The position numbers were made by a program, and so were the translations under genes. The notes beneath the pieces are model-generated. The model had not been told where the DNA came from and ran no database searches. It saw only the letters and a program-made list of their open reading frames with translations. This document shows positions 45,360 through 54,069 of a DNA stretch of 64,000 bases, piece after piece. The stretch covers positions 372,001 through 436,000 of the forward strand of contig CAVOII010000006.1 of assembly GCA_963696025.1 (NCBI GenBank), in the 5' to 3' direction. This stretch comes from JABCYV01 sp963696025 (GTDB lineage Bacteria > Acidobacteriota > Terriglobia > Terriglobales > Acidobacteriaceae). Positions within the stretch are counted from its first letter, which is position 1. Each line of letters starts with the position of its first letter.

Positions 45360-46058
45360 GTGGCAGAGGTAAAGCCGATACTGAAGGAAGAAAATACCAA
45401 ACCTGAGAATTCCCACCAGAATCCGTGGATCGCGGCCAAACACGAGTGGAACGAGCGTTATGGCGATCTGATTTCCAGGGCCCGTAACTGGCGAGCAGTA
45501 GCCTTCCTGGCTTTACTCCTGGCCGTTGTCGAGGCTGCCGGTTTGATCGCAATCTCACTTCGGTCAAAGACCGTACCTTTCATCGTGGCTGTCGATTCCA
45601 TCGGCCGCGTGGTTGCGTCCGGTAGTGCTGAGCAGGCTCCGGTAATAGATGACCGGATGAAACGAGCCGCCCTTTATCAGTGGATCCAGGATCTCCGCAT
45701 GGTGATCTCCGATCCATTGGTACAGCGCAGGTCGATCGATCGGGTTTACTCCATGATCGGCCAGGGCAGCCCGGCCCAGATGTTCATTACTGATTGGTAT
45801 CGAAACCACACACCATTCGAGCTTGCCAGAACTGAGACGGTTTCGGTGGACGTTAGCACGGTGTTGCCTACGAGTAATCGGAGCTACGAGGTTGAATGGA
45901 CCGAGACCGCAAGGGATCGCGCGGGCACGGTGGTCGAGGCGCAGAATTGGAAGGGAGTTTTCACCATAGCTGTGAATCCGCCAACGGACGAGAAGCTCGC
46001 ACACGTGAATCCGCTCGGCATTTACGTCATCGATGCGAGTTGGTCAAAGGTTATGTGA
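45360..46058 (+). CDS. trbF: TrbF (VirB8-like)
   Basis: GTG 45360 follows GGAGGTTGAA. The 232-residue protein has a cytoplasmic NPWIAAKHEWNERYGDLISRARNWR, one membrane helix (AVAFLALLLAVVEAAGLIAISL), and the periplasmic VirB8 fold: VPFIVAVDSIGRVV, DWYRNHTPFELARTETVSVDV, YEVEWTETARDRAG and NPLGIYVIDASWSKVM. It scaffolds the secretion core. The gene ends 10 bp before trbG. Confidence 0.92.
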   Translation: MAEVKPILKEENTKPENSHQNPWIAAKHEWNERYGDLISRARNWRAVAFLALLLAVVEAAGLIAISLRSKTVPFIVAVDSIGRVVASGSAEQAPVIDDRMKRAALYQWIQDLRMVISDPLVQRRSIDRVYSMIGQGSPAQMFITDWYRNHTPFELARTETVSVDVSTVLPTSNRSYEVEWTETARDRAGTVVEAQNWKGVFTIAVNPPTDEKLAHVNPLGIYVIDASWSKVM

Positions 46059-46068
46059 AGGGGAGACC

Positions 46069-47217
46069 ATGAAAACGAGAATCCTTGCAATCATAGTGGT
46101 ATGGTCTGCGAGCAGTGGGATTGCGTCGGCCCAGCAAGATCAATCGCAATCTCAGGCTCCGGTCAAGGTTCAAGCCGGCCCTCCGACGAAGGACTCCAAA
46201 CAGTCCACGACTGGGTCGACGGTTCCATCGCCGGATAAGTATCAATTCTCGGAAGCTCTCAAGAAACTGCAGAGCCAGGATATTCCGAAGCCGCCACACG
46301 CGGGGACGGCTGTGCCTCCGTTGACGGTAGTGCCGATGCCGCCCGCAGGACCACGATCGAAGGATGTCCCAAGGGACTATGTTCCTAAGAAAGATGTGGC
46401 GCTGAATCCCACGGGGCAGGAGGCTGTGGTCGTAAGTAAGCAATGGCAGGATGCACAAAACATCCCTGCTCCCGGTAAAGATGGTCGTGTGGTCTACGTT
46501 TATGGCGCGGGAATGCCAATCATGGTCTGTTCCCCTTTGCGCATTTGCGTCGTCGAACTGCAGGCAGGCGAAAAATTGGTGGGTGAACCGCAAATCGGGG
46601 ACAGTGTTCGCTGGGAGGTTTCCCCAGCAACGGCAGGAAGTGGGGATGGGGCGATGCCCTTGATCGTCATCAAGCCCACAGCGGCCGGGCTCGATACGAC
46701 CATGATGATTCCTACCGACCGTCGGGCGTATTACCTTCGCTTGCAGTCGAAGCCGGATGACTATCTGGCGCGTGTCGCTTTTTGGTATCCACAGGACCAG
46801 AATCAGCAGTGGAAACAGTTTCAGCAACAGCAAAATGCTCTGCGTCCGCCGAAAGAGGAGCACAAGGATGCGAAGGTATTACCGGACGCGGTGGATGCCG
46901 TCTACTGGGACTATGACATCAAAGGTGGCGATTCAACGATGCGTCCTATCCGAGTGCTGGATGACGGGGTGAAGACATATATCCAAATGCCAAGTGCTAC
47001 CCAACGGACCGAAGCGCCAGTTCTGGTGGTTGAGGGGCCAGATGGCGGCGAGATGGTGAACTACCGCGTGAAAGGCGATATGTACGTCGTAGATCGGCTG
47101 TTCAATCGCGCGGCGCTGATCGTGGGTGCGGGCAAGCACGCGAAGAAAGTGCAAATCACACGGAAAACGCAGATCGGAGGAGACAAGAAGAGCGAGCCAA
47201 AAGGCGGCGGGTTATGA
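46069..47217 (+). CDS. trbG: TrbG (VirB9-like)
   Basis: ATG 46069 begins MKTRILAIIVVWSASSGIASAQQ, a signal peptide. A Pro/Gln-rich linker follows, then the VirB9 domain: RVVYVYGAGMPIMVCSPLRICVVELQAGEKLVGEPQIGDSVRWEV, LIVIKPTAAGLDTTMMIPTDRRAYYLRLQS, and the C-terminal DDGVKTYIQMPSATQRTEAPVLVVEGPDG...NYRVKGDMYVVDRLFNRAALIVG. It is an outer-membrane core subunit. Its stop overlaps the trbI start by four bases. Confidence 0.93.
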   Translation: MKTRILAIIVVWSASSGIASAQQDQSQSQAPVKVQAGPPTKDSKQSTTGSTVPSPDKYQFSEALKKLQSQDIPKPPHAGTAVPPLTVVPMPPAGPRSKDVPRDYVPKKDVALNPTGQEAVVVSKQWQDAQNIPAPGKDGRVVYVYGAGMPIMVCSPLRICVVELQAGEKLVGEPQIGDSVRWEVSPATAGSGDGAMPLIVIKPTAAGLDTTMMIPTDRRAYYLRLQSKPDDYLARVAFWYPQDQNQQWKQFQQQQNALRPPKEEHKDAKVLPDAVDAVYWDYDIKGGDSTMRPIRVLDDGVKTYIQMPSATQRTEAPVLVVEGPDGGEMVNYRVKGDMYVVDRLFNRAALIVGAGKHAKKVQITRKTQIGGDKKSEPKGGGL

Positions 47218-48587
47218 GCAGAATTGAGTCTCCTTCGGGAATGGATTTGGCTCCCGAGCCACCGACAGCGGTGCGGATTAGCAAACGGGCGGGGTTGGTC
47301 GCACTGCTTGCATTGGCCGGCGTCGTGGCACTGGTTTTGCTCGGGATGTACGCTCGACACGAGCGGCAAATGGAATTGAGCAGGCGATCGGTAGAAGAGC
47401 AGAAACCAACCGCGGCCATGCCGGCGGAAAAAGAACTGGTCAGTGAGATCGCTCCAGCAACCGTGGAAGAGCCGTTTGCCTCGAGCGCGTCGCGAGCTGC
47501 GGACTCGAGAAGTCCTAAGTCTCGTGGCTCCACCCGTCAGAGCGGAGACCTAGGGGTTCCAGAGCTGAAGCCGCCACTCGAATATCGCGAAGGCGTTGGT
47601 GGATATGGGCACCCGAGTCAGTCTGCCGCCGGACAGCCCGAGCTGAGTGCTGAGGAAAAGCTGCGGGTGCGTGCCTACGAACGTGAGCAACAAGCAATCT
47701 CCGCTCCCACACTCATCAAAAACACGGACTTTCGCTCGGCGGAAACCGGAAGCGGGCAGCAAGCTTCGAATGATGTCGTTTCGCAGGTTGGCGCACTGGC
47801 GAAAGCGGCCGCGAATCGCGATAACGGTGGCCTCGAAGATATCGCCAGTGCTCTCCGGACAGATCGCTTTGGAGCGCGTGCCATCGATTACGAGCAACAA
47901 AACCAGCAGGACCAGAAAGAGGCATTCCTCCAAAAGGCCAGCGCGAGCTTGCAAGAGAACTACCTTAAATCCACGCGGACAGTCCCCCTGGGCAAATACG
48001 AGGTAAAAGCCGGCTGGGATATCCCGGCAACGCTCGAGCAGGCGGTCAATTCCGATCTACCGGGCGAAGTGAAGGCCATGGTACGCTCCAACATCTACGA
48101 CACAGCGACCGGAAAATACCTGCTCATTCCCCAAGGCGCACGGCTGGTCGGCGCCTACAATTCCCGAACCGCCTACGGACAGCGCGGTGTACAGGTGACC
48201 TGGTACCGCATCATCTATCCGGACGGAACTTCGATCAACCTGGATGGAATGACTGGATACGATGCCAAGGGCAATTCTGGTTTCCGCTTCGATGTAGACA
48301 ACCATTACAAACGCCTGATCGGGTTCGCTGTACTGACCAGTTTATTCAGTGCCGGAGTGGAGTTGGCTCAGAACGGTACCGGCGGCACATCTGTTCTGCA
48401 AGGCCCCACGGCAGGACAAACAGTCTCGGCCGCGCTGGGCCAGCAACTAGGAGAGCTGGGCGTTGAAGTGACCCGAAGGAATCTGAATGTTCAACCGACG
48501 ATCAAAATACCCATCGGGTATCGCTTCAATGTGAGGGTCAATCGAGACATTCTGTTCGATGCTCCCTACGAACCTCTGCCAATGTGA
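47214..48587 (+). CDS. trbI: TrbI (VirB10-like)
   Basis: The 457-residue protein has a short cytoplasmic N-terminus, one membrane helix (AGLVALLALAGVVALVLLGMYA), a long Pro/Glu/Ala-rich periplasmic linker and the VirB10/TraB/TrbI domain: VPLGKYEVKAGWDIPATLEQAVNSDLPGEVKAMVRSNIYDTATGKYLLIPQGARLVGAYNSRTAYGQRGVQVTWYRIIYPDGTSINLDGMTGYDAKGNSG. It couples the inner-membrane and outer-membrane parts of the apparatus. It is the last trb gene in the operon. Confidence 0.94.
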   Translation: MSRIESPSGMDLAPEPPTAVRISKRAGLVALLALAGVVALVLLGMYARHERQMELSRRSVEEQKPTAAMPAEKELVSEIAPATVEEPFASSASRAADSRSPKSRGSTRQSGDLGVPELKPPLEYREGVGGYGHPSQSAAGQPELSAEEKLRVRAYEREQQAISAPTLIKNTDFRSAETGSGQQASNDVVSQVGALAKAAANRDNGGLEDIASALRTDRFGARAIDYEQQNQQDQKEAFLQKASASLQENYLKSTRTVPLGKYEVKAGWDIPATLEQAVNSDLPGEVKAMVRSNIYDTATGKYLLIPQGARLVGAYNSRTAYGQRGVQVTWYRIIYPDGTSINLDGMTGYDAKGNSGFRFDVDNHYKRLIGFAVLTSLFSAGVELAQNGTGGTSVLQGPTAGQTVSAALGQQLGELGVEVTRRNLNVQPTIKIPIGYRFNVRVNRDILFDAPYEPLPM

Positions 48588-48602
48588 CCCCCGCAAGGAT
48601 AC

Positions 48603-49313
48603 TTGAGGTTTTCGCTTGCGAGATGTATAACGGTCGAGTCTTTGAGACAGGCGGATATACATACGTTAGCCAAACGAAAATCCTCGCGCACGGTAATTGG
48701 CGCTCGCTTGCTGCACGTAGTGGATGACTACCTCCGCAAGAAGCAACGCGGGCGCGGTGACATGTCGAATCTGATCCGCGAAGCCGTGGAGGCAGTCGAT
48801 CTGTCCTCAGTCGAGCTGATCAGCATTCACGGAAAAAAACACACCGTCACAGCCAAAGCGACACAAGTGGTCATCCCGACCGAGATGCGTCGCGAACTGG
48901 AACGGTGGTCAGAAAAACGTAACTGTACGATGAACGAGCTGTTGAACAGCGCGCTTGTTGTCGCATTGTTGAAGGCTCGTTCGGGTCGTGGTGGTGGGCG
49001 GTCGCGAGGACATATGGCGGCGTTGGGCAAAATGACCGCGAAAGAGCGCGAGGAATTCTTTCGCAGCTTGCTAGCTCTGACCGGACTCGAACCAGGTCCT
49101 GACCCCCGGTCGAGAGACGGTAGCTACTACGAGTACGATCCGCGCCTGGAAGCCACGGTTGAAGTCACCAAAGAAGGCACGCGCTTCGTTGTGGAAGCAG
49201 TCGCTGGTGGCGAGTTGGTCCGGGTTCGCGAGGTAGGCGAGGCGCCCTTTCTTGAGAAGCGGGGCTCGAATGGAGTGAAGGGCAATGGCAAACCTACCCG
49301 TGCTACGCGGTGA
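48603..49313 (+). CDS. Putative ribbon-helix-helix protein downstream of trbI
   Basis: The frame starts with TTG 48603 behind GCAAGGATAC, 15 bases after trbI. Two stretches look like ribbon-helix-helix units: RKSSRTVIGARLLHVVDDYLRKKQRGRGDMSNLIREAVEAV (residues about 25-65) and TQVVIPTEMRRELERWSEKRNCTMNELLNSALVVALLKA. The C-terminal half is charged and has a beta-rich end (YYEYDPRLEATVEVTKEGTRFVVEAVAGGELVRVREVG). A role in regulating the transfer operon or in the relaxosome is possible from position. No exact family was recognised. Confidence 0.6.
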   Translation: MRFSLARCITVESLRQADIHTLAKRKSSRTVIGARLLHVVDDYLRKKQRGRGDMSNLIREAVEAVDLSSVELISIHGKKHTVTAKATQVVIPTEMRRELERWSEKRNCTMNELLNSALVVALLKARSGRGGGRSRGHMAALGKMTAKEREEFFRSLLALTGLEPGPDPRSRDGSYYEYDPRLEATVEVTKEGTRFVVEAVAGGELVRVREVGEAPFLEKRGSNGVKGNGKPTRATR

Positions 49314-49438
49314 GCATGATCTCTACGTACCGGGTCTGGGAAGTATCTTGGGAAGCGCCGACATTCCGGGCGGCAACCCAAATTAGTCGAGGTCGGTAAA
49401 GAGGGCCCTAGCGGTAATGTGCTCGGGAGAAGCGTGAC

Positions 49439-50071
49439 TTGGTAGCAAAATCGGAAGAGACGGATGTTCGAAAGAGTATCGATTCTGAAGCGCCCGAGAA
49501 GCCAGTCATCATCATCCTGGCGGGGGCACCGGGTGCGGGAAAGACCACCTTCTATGAGAGCAAGCTGAAGTCTGTCTTTCCTTCCATTCTCCGTGCCAGC
49601 TCGTCTCCGCTAGAGCAAGTCGAAACCAATCGGGAACGAGGGCGACTACAAAAAGAACAACAATCGTTCGTCTACCAGGACGTCACGGTTGATCCTCAGA
49701 TCATTCACGAAGCGCGCAAGGCTGGGTTTGAAGTCAAGGTGATCTACGTTGCCACGGAAAACCCAAACTTAAATATCGGCCGGGTATTGGTCCGTGTGGG
49801 CCAGGGCGGCCCATTCGCAGCGCTGGCGCGGGTGCCTGATGACCACGCGCAGGGATTGAAGCAACTTCCTGAGGTGAAGAAATTCGCGGATGATTTGATG
49901 CTCTTCGACAATACGGCCAATGGCCGCAGTGTACGACTGGTAGCACACTTTCGAGAAGGCGAGCTTGTGAAGTTGACGCGTTCTGTGCCGAAGTGGGCCC
50001 AGAAGGCATTTGGGAAGGAATTCGACCGGTGGCGCAGCTCGGAGGATCGCACTCATAGCAGAGCAAGATAG
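49439..50071 (+). CDS. Zeta-toxin-like P-loop kinase
   Basis: The frame begins with TTG 49439 preceded by GGGAG and gives 210 residues. KPVIIILAGAPGAGKTTFYE carries Walker A (residues 29-37). LRASSSPLEQVETNRERGRLQKEQQSFVYQDVTVDPQIIHEARKAGFEVKVIYVATENPNLNIGRVLVRVGQGG follows the zeta-toxin/AAA-type kinase layout, including the strand VKVIYVATENP and RVLVRVGQGG. Zeta toxins phosphorylate UDP-N-acetylglucosamine; no epsilon-like antitoxin was recognised, although the upstream RHH-like protein is a candidate. It may instead be a housekeeping-type kinase carried by the element. Confidence 0.7.
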   Translation: MVAKSEETDVRKSIDSEAPEKPVIIILAGAPGAGKTTFYESKLKSVFPSILRASSSPLEQVETNRERGRLQKEQQSFVYQDVTVDPQIIHEARKAGFEVKVIYVATENPNLNIGRVLVRVGQGGPFAALARVPDDHAQGLKQLPEVKKFADDLMLFDNTANGRSVRLVAHFREGELVKLTRSVPKWAQKAFGKEFDRWRSSEDRTHSRAR

Positions 50072-50437
50072 ACCGCCCCGGAAGCGGTGGACCGCCAAGG
50101 GTTTAGATTACGAGTGTTATCAGCAAACAATCGCATGGTCTATCCTTCAGTTTTGCTCCGGCTGGACGCCTGGGTCTGTTGGAATTTCCGAAGTTCACGC
50201 CAGCGCTTGTACTGCTCGGATTTGCGGGATTAGGGTTTTCGTCACCCTTGAGCCAAAAGACGAACCAATCGACATTCGTGTCCTGGGAAATCATGCGCTC
50301 CAAAGGCTTCTCCAGGATATGTGCGCCCGTTGAGATGTCGACAAAATCTGGCAAGAGCGCTTGACGTCCCTATGAGCGCTCGATTTAGGTAAGCCCCGAG
50401 CAGAGTCCACCCAGAGCTTCGGGGCCGAGGTGGTTAG
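50072..50437. other. Intergenic region with no recognised gene
   Basis: Short frames occur on both strands; none has a domain or ribosome site I can support. Confidence 0.4.
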
Positions 50438-50743
50438 CTAATCGACCGACCGTGCAAGTCTGTCAGTTGTTTGCGGAAGACCTCCCGACTTCTTGCGATG
50501 CGGTTTATGTTCAGTTCTCAAGCCGGCCCGGACGTGCGCGACCACTTTATGCCCTTCGGCCAATAAGCGCAGTGCTACCTGATTGTAGGTAGCGAGCTGA
50601 GCAATGATCTGAATGAGGGTTTCGGTCGGAGCGTTCCCGAGTTGAGCGCGACAAGCAGGACAAAGAGGAGGCTCCATGCGGGAATGCCTACGTTTGTACT
50701 CAGTCCCGCACCAAGAACAGAGAGGATAGGGAAGGCTTTTCAT
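50438..50743 (-). CDS. Small zinc-ribbon protein
   Basis: Starting at ATG 50743 (MKSLPYPLCSWCGTEYKRRH), the 101-residue protein has a CxxC-x17-CxxC zinc ribbon (CSWC ... CPAC), then an amphipathic helix (TETLIQIIAQLATYNQVALRLLAEGHKVV) and a basic tail. It probably binds zinc and perhaps nucleic acid. It could be a small accessory protein of the mobile region. Ribosome site weak. Confidence 0.55.
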   Translation of the reverse strand: MKSLPYPLCSWCGTEYKRRHSRMEPPLCPACRAQLGNAPTETLIQIIAQLATYNQVALRLLAEGHKVVAHVRAGLRTEHKPHRKKSGGLPQTTDRLARSVD

Positions 50744-51371
50744 GTTCGTACTCGCTAATGCGCCCCTGTGCATGTTCGAGAGAGAAGGGTGAGTGGAATA
50801 AGTCGCGTTCCAACAATCGTAAGCCCAGCCCGTCGGCGAAGCCCCACCTCAGTCCGGGCGTCGTGAGAGCCTGGAGCAAAGTCTGGCGTGAGATCGTGGT
50901 TACACCAGGTTTCTGTCGATGTTGGATACCTGGCAAGACCCATCGGATGCACGGTCCAGATGCTTCCGATCGTGGAGAGAGCGGATTGGTCGGAATACCG
51001 GACAAAATTAACCCTTTCAACACAGCCTGGTTAGAGGTTCCGGACAATCCGAGCCTTCTCATGAAGAACCACATGGCGTGCGTTTCCTGAGTGGCGGAGG
51101 GAATCCAGGCTGTCGTTGCGATGGATGCGCTAACTCTGTGATTACTGACAGTGAGGAACAGCCTGTCTAGCGAGGCTTGCGCAACGAGCGCCATTCGGCC
51201 TTTTGCTTCCGGTCCGGAACGCTGATTGAGGGTTGTCGTCAACTCGAACCACCAGTGTCGCCGCGTATGCGGCAATCCGAACCATGTTGGCACATTTGGC
51301 TTTGGAGGTCGCGTTCGGGTTTTTCCCTGGTCGGGCTCTCGGACGGCGAGGGTCGTCGCCAGAAATGCCAA
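50700..51371 (-). CDS. Uncertain reading frame of unknown function
   Basis: A long minus-strand frame ends inside the zinc-ribbon gene. Its sequence (for example MWFFMRRLGLSGTSNQAVLK from about 51077) has no domain I know, no ribosome site, and a Arg/Pro/Ser-rich composition that could be chance. It is listed because nothing else explains 50744-51389. Confidence 0.25.
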   Translation of the reverse strand: MAFLATTLAVREPDQGKTRTRPPKPNVPTWFGLPHTRRHWWFELTTTLNQRSGPEAKGRMALVAQASLDRLFLTVSNHRVSASIATTAWIPSATQETHAMWFFMRRLGLSGTSNQAVLKGLILSGIPTNPLSPRSEASGPCIRWVLPGIQHRQKPGVTTISRQTLLQALTTPGLRWGFADGLGLRLLERDLFHSPFSLEHAQGRISEYEHEKPSLSSLFLVRD

Positions 51372-51389
51372 GCCGGAATAAAGAAACGC

Positions 51390-53021
51390 TTAGTTGCCAG
51401 CACTCGGGTGGTTGGGTAAGACGTCTTGCGTGACGGCGAAAACGCAGGCGTATCCGTCGAACTGGATCCAATCGGCGGAATAGGCGGTGAACTTGATCTC
51501 GCCAGATTTTGTGCGCAAGCGCGTAATCGCATTCCGAATTGGGCCCCGCCGCCGGAGCTGGGAAATCATGAAGGCGAAGTCGGACGGATCTTCCCAGATT
51601 ATCAATTCATGGACCGTATGGCCGATGAGTTCTGCTCGCGAATACCCATAATGAAGCTCAAATGCGGAATTCACATCAACGAAGCGCCCCTCGTCGACAG
51701 TAGTGATGGAAAATGGCAGCGGGCTCGAATGAAAGACTTTGTGGAATTTGTCTTCGGAGAGTTTCCGGTCCCCCTCCGCGAGTTCTATAGCCTTCTCCGC
51801 GGCATCGAGGTCGTAGATCCGTTTCTCGAGTTCCGATCCGTAAATTGCGGCGCGTTCGTAGAGGCGGGCGTTCTGGATGGCCGCTGCTGCCGGGATCGCC
51901 AACGAGTTACCCAGGCGGAGATGTTCCTGGGTGAAGGTGTTGGGCTGGCTGTGGCCGACCGAAAGAACACCTAGAGTTTGCTGAGAGGCAATCAGCGGAA
52001 CGCAAAGCCAGGAGCGAACGGTATCGTGACCTTCGAAGGGTCGCCATTCCGCTTCTTGCTGGGTGTCCGGCATGAGCACGCTGTTTTGGGCGACGACGAT
52101 TTCGCGGAAGAGGGGAAACTCGTCGGCTTCGAGAACCAGCGGACCATGGGGAGCCTTCTTCCCCCTCTGATCGAACAATTTTTCTCGCGCCACCAGTAAG
52201 CGCGAATCACCTTCTAAAAGAAGCACCCTCGCGTATTCGCAGGAGATCAGTTCGGTCAGAGACTGAAGCAGCGTATCGAGAACATAATTCATGCGAAGAT
52301 CCTGGGTCAGGCCAAGCGTCGCTTTGCGTAGTGCGTCGGCTTCGGCCCAGGCCGATTTCGCAAGAGCCAGGTTCTTTGCGACTTGATCTTCGGCTTCGAT
52401 CTGGGAAGTAATTTCTAGCGCAGTGCCAACGAGTCGAAAAATGTTGCCCGCAGAATCTCGGACCGGGAAACCCCGTACCCACACCCAACGGACGTCGCCG
52501 TCTGGCCGGACAATGCGGAATCTTTCATCGAACTTGCCACGACGAGCTCCTTCGTCAAGTTTCGCCAGTATGTGGGCGCGATCGTCAGGGTGAATGATCT
52601 CGCGATAAGACGAAGGATTATCAATTAAAGACTGGCAGGAACGTCCGGTGATAGTCTCATACGCTTGGTTGACACGGATCGCCTGTTTGGTTTCGGCGTC
52701 GATCATCCAAAAGATTTCTTGGATGTTGCTCGCCATCTGTTCGAGCTGGTGTTCAGTGGTCTCAAGAACGCACGCCGATTCGTGCTGCTTACGGCGCAAA
52801 TGGAGAAAGACGCCGGCTAGAAGCAGAGCAAAAATCAAGATGGCCGTGGCTAAGGCGAGGGGAACCGCCAAAGCCATCTGTGGTCTCTCGAGATTCGCTA
52901 GTAGCACAGCGACCAGCAGAGCGAGCGAGCCCAGGGGAAGGACTATGGACGCTATGCGCCACGCGCGATGTGGAATTAGCCGGAGAAGGGATGCACCGCG
53001 AAGTGGGTCAATGCGGTCCAT
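51390..53021 (-). CDS. PAS-GAF-PAS membrane sensor without output domain
   Basis: From ATG 53021 (MDRIDPLRGASLLRL) the protein has about 543 residues. Two membrane helices (SIVLPLGSLALLVAVLLANL and VPLALATAILIFALLLAGVFL) precede a PAS domain with PAC motif (IFWMIDAETKQAIRVNQAYETITGRS ... RFRIVRPDGDVRWVWVRGFPVRDSAGNIFRLVGTALEIT), a GAF domain (LTELISCEYARVLLLEGDSRLL ... RSWLCVPLIASQQTLGVLSVG) and a second PAS. It stops after FAVTQDVLPNHPSAGN, where a histidine kinase or GGDEF domain normally follows. Either it signals through a partner or its 3' end has been lost. The frame extends to 53186; start uncertain. Confidence 0.78.
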   Translation of the reverse strand: MDRIDPLRGASLLRLIPHRAWRIASIVLPLGSLALLVAVLLANLERPQMALAVPLALATAILIFALLLAGVFLHLRRKQHESACVLETTEHQLEQMASNIQEIFWMIDAETKQAIRVNQAYETITGRSCQSLIDNPSSYREIIHPDDRAHILAKLDEGARRGKFDERFRIVRPDGDVRWVWVRGFPVRDSAGNIFRLVGTALEITSQIEAEDQVAKNLALAKSAWAEADALRKATLGLTQDLRMNYVLDTLLQSLTELISCEYARVLLLEGDSRLLVAREKLFDQRGKKAPHGPLVLEADEFPLFREIVVAQNSVLMPDTQQEAEWRPFEGHDTVRSWLCVPLIASQQTLGVLSVGHSQPNTFTQEHLRLGNSLAIPAAAAIQNARLYERAAIYGSELEKRIYDLDAAEKAIELAEGDRKLSEDKFHKVFHSSPLPFSITTVDEGRFVDVNSAFELHYGYSRAELIGHTVHELIIWEDPSDFAFMISQLRRRGPIRNAITRLRTKSGEIKFTAYSADWIQFDGYACVFAVTQDVLPNHPSAGN

Positions 53022-53334
53022 GGGAAGCAAAGAGGTCCTGGCCCTAAGGAACAGGACCATAGCTTTTGCTGCTAAGTGTAATCCAAAACATAGCCTTCGT
53101 CGGTGCTCGGCCACATCCCATACCCACATATGGATACCCGCGCACAAGCTGCGAAGGTGTGATGAGTTGGCTCGCCAGAGTGCCAAGGGTCACAAGAGTC
53201 TGGAGGCGCTGACTGCAGAAGAAATTCAGAAACTCCTGGAATTGGCCGTATGTTGAGTTACGAACTGGGGCAATTGTGGGAGGCCGGGGTTGTCGAACGC
53301 AAGCCCGGCGCGTCTTGATTCAATCGGACCCGGA

Positions 53335-53772
53335 TTATTCCAATTCTTCCTGTTCCTCCTCGGAGGTGACAGCTGCTTCCGGCGAGATGGTTGGCACAGC
53401 TTTTCCGGCGAAGAAGTCGGCAATGGTTTTTTGAAGTTGTGCAGCTGTCTCAGGATTCGGAGGCAACTTGGCCGCCCAGGCTCTGCCGGGATGCAACGTG
53501 TCCCATCGTGATCGATATTGGGCTACCCTCCGCTTTCCCGTGGGATGGTTCCCAAAGCCAGCAATCAGTACGTTCCAGAGCGGCTGAAACCATTCGATCA
53601 GCAACGATTCGCCGAGCGGTATCCAGATATCATCTGACACGAGATAGCGGCAGAAGAAGTCTTCGATTCTCAATTCGGTTGCGACGATCGAGTTCCTGTG
53701 CTCGTTGAGGCGCTTGAACAAGGCAGGTCCGGGAGCAGTGCTCAACCCAAAGCCGCCTTTCCGCGCTCGCGG
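53335..53772 (-). pseudogene. Eco29kI-type restriction endonuclease, N-terminally truncated
   Basis: The frame opens right after the upstream stop and reads KGGFGLSTAPGPALFKRLNE, HRNSI, IEDFFCRYLVSDDIWIPLGE, LIEWFQPLWNVLIAGFGNH, YRSRWDTLHPGRAWAAKL, a good match to the C-terminal two-thirds of the Eco29kI (GIY-YIG superfamily) endonucleases: the RLxEHxxSI, IPLGE and PLWN catalytic segments are present. The first ~60-80 residues, including the two catalytic tyrosines of the GIY-YIG core (the IYVGKA strand), are absent. The only possible start is TTG 53745. It lies directly downstream of a methyltransferase and a small gene, as a restriction-modification set. Confidence 0.75.
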
Positions 53773-54069
53773 TTAACCGCCGAAGGTGCGGGTCCCGCCT
53801 GCCGTGGTCTTTTTCTTGCGCCCGCCTAGGCTGTTGTGTCCGAGGAGTGAATCGTTGATTTCCCTGTGCAGGAGTTCGGCCTTCTCTTCGGCCGTGGGCT
53901 CAAGCATGGGAAACTTCTTTTCGAGTTCTGCTCGCAGAGCATTAAATCTGGCGACAGCAGATCGCTGAGATTTAGTCGAGAGGATTTGTTGCCCGGACAT
54001 GGTTACGACGAAGATGCCGTCCGCACTCTTTGAAAGGTGCAGATCACCGGGCAGGAACGACAGATTCAT
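53773..54069 (-). CDS. Small protein between methyltransferase and endonuclease genes
   Basis: The ATG overlaps the methyltransferase stop by four bases. The 98-residue protein reads MNLSFLPGDLHLSKSADGIF, then STKSQRSAVARFNALRAELEKKFPMLEPTAEEKAELLHREINDSLLG and a basic GRKKKTTAGGTRTFGG tail. The centre is strongly helical. I do not know a function; position suggests an accessory or regulatory role in the restriction-modification unit. Confidence 0.65.
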   Translation of the reverse strand: MNLSFLPGDLHLSKSADGIFVVTMSGQQILSTKSQRSAVARFNALRAELEKKFPMLEPTAEEKAELLHREINDSLLGHNSLGGRKKKTTAGGTRTFGG

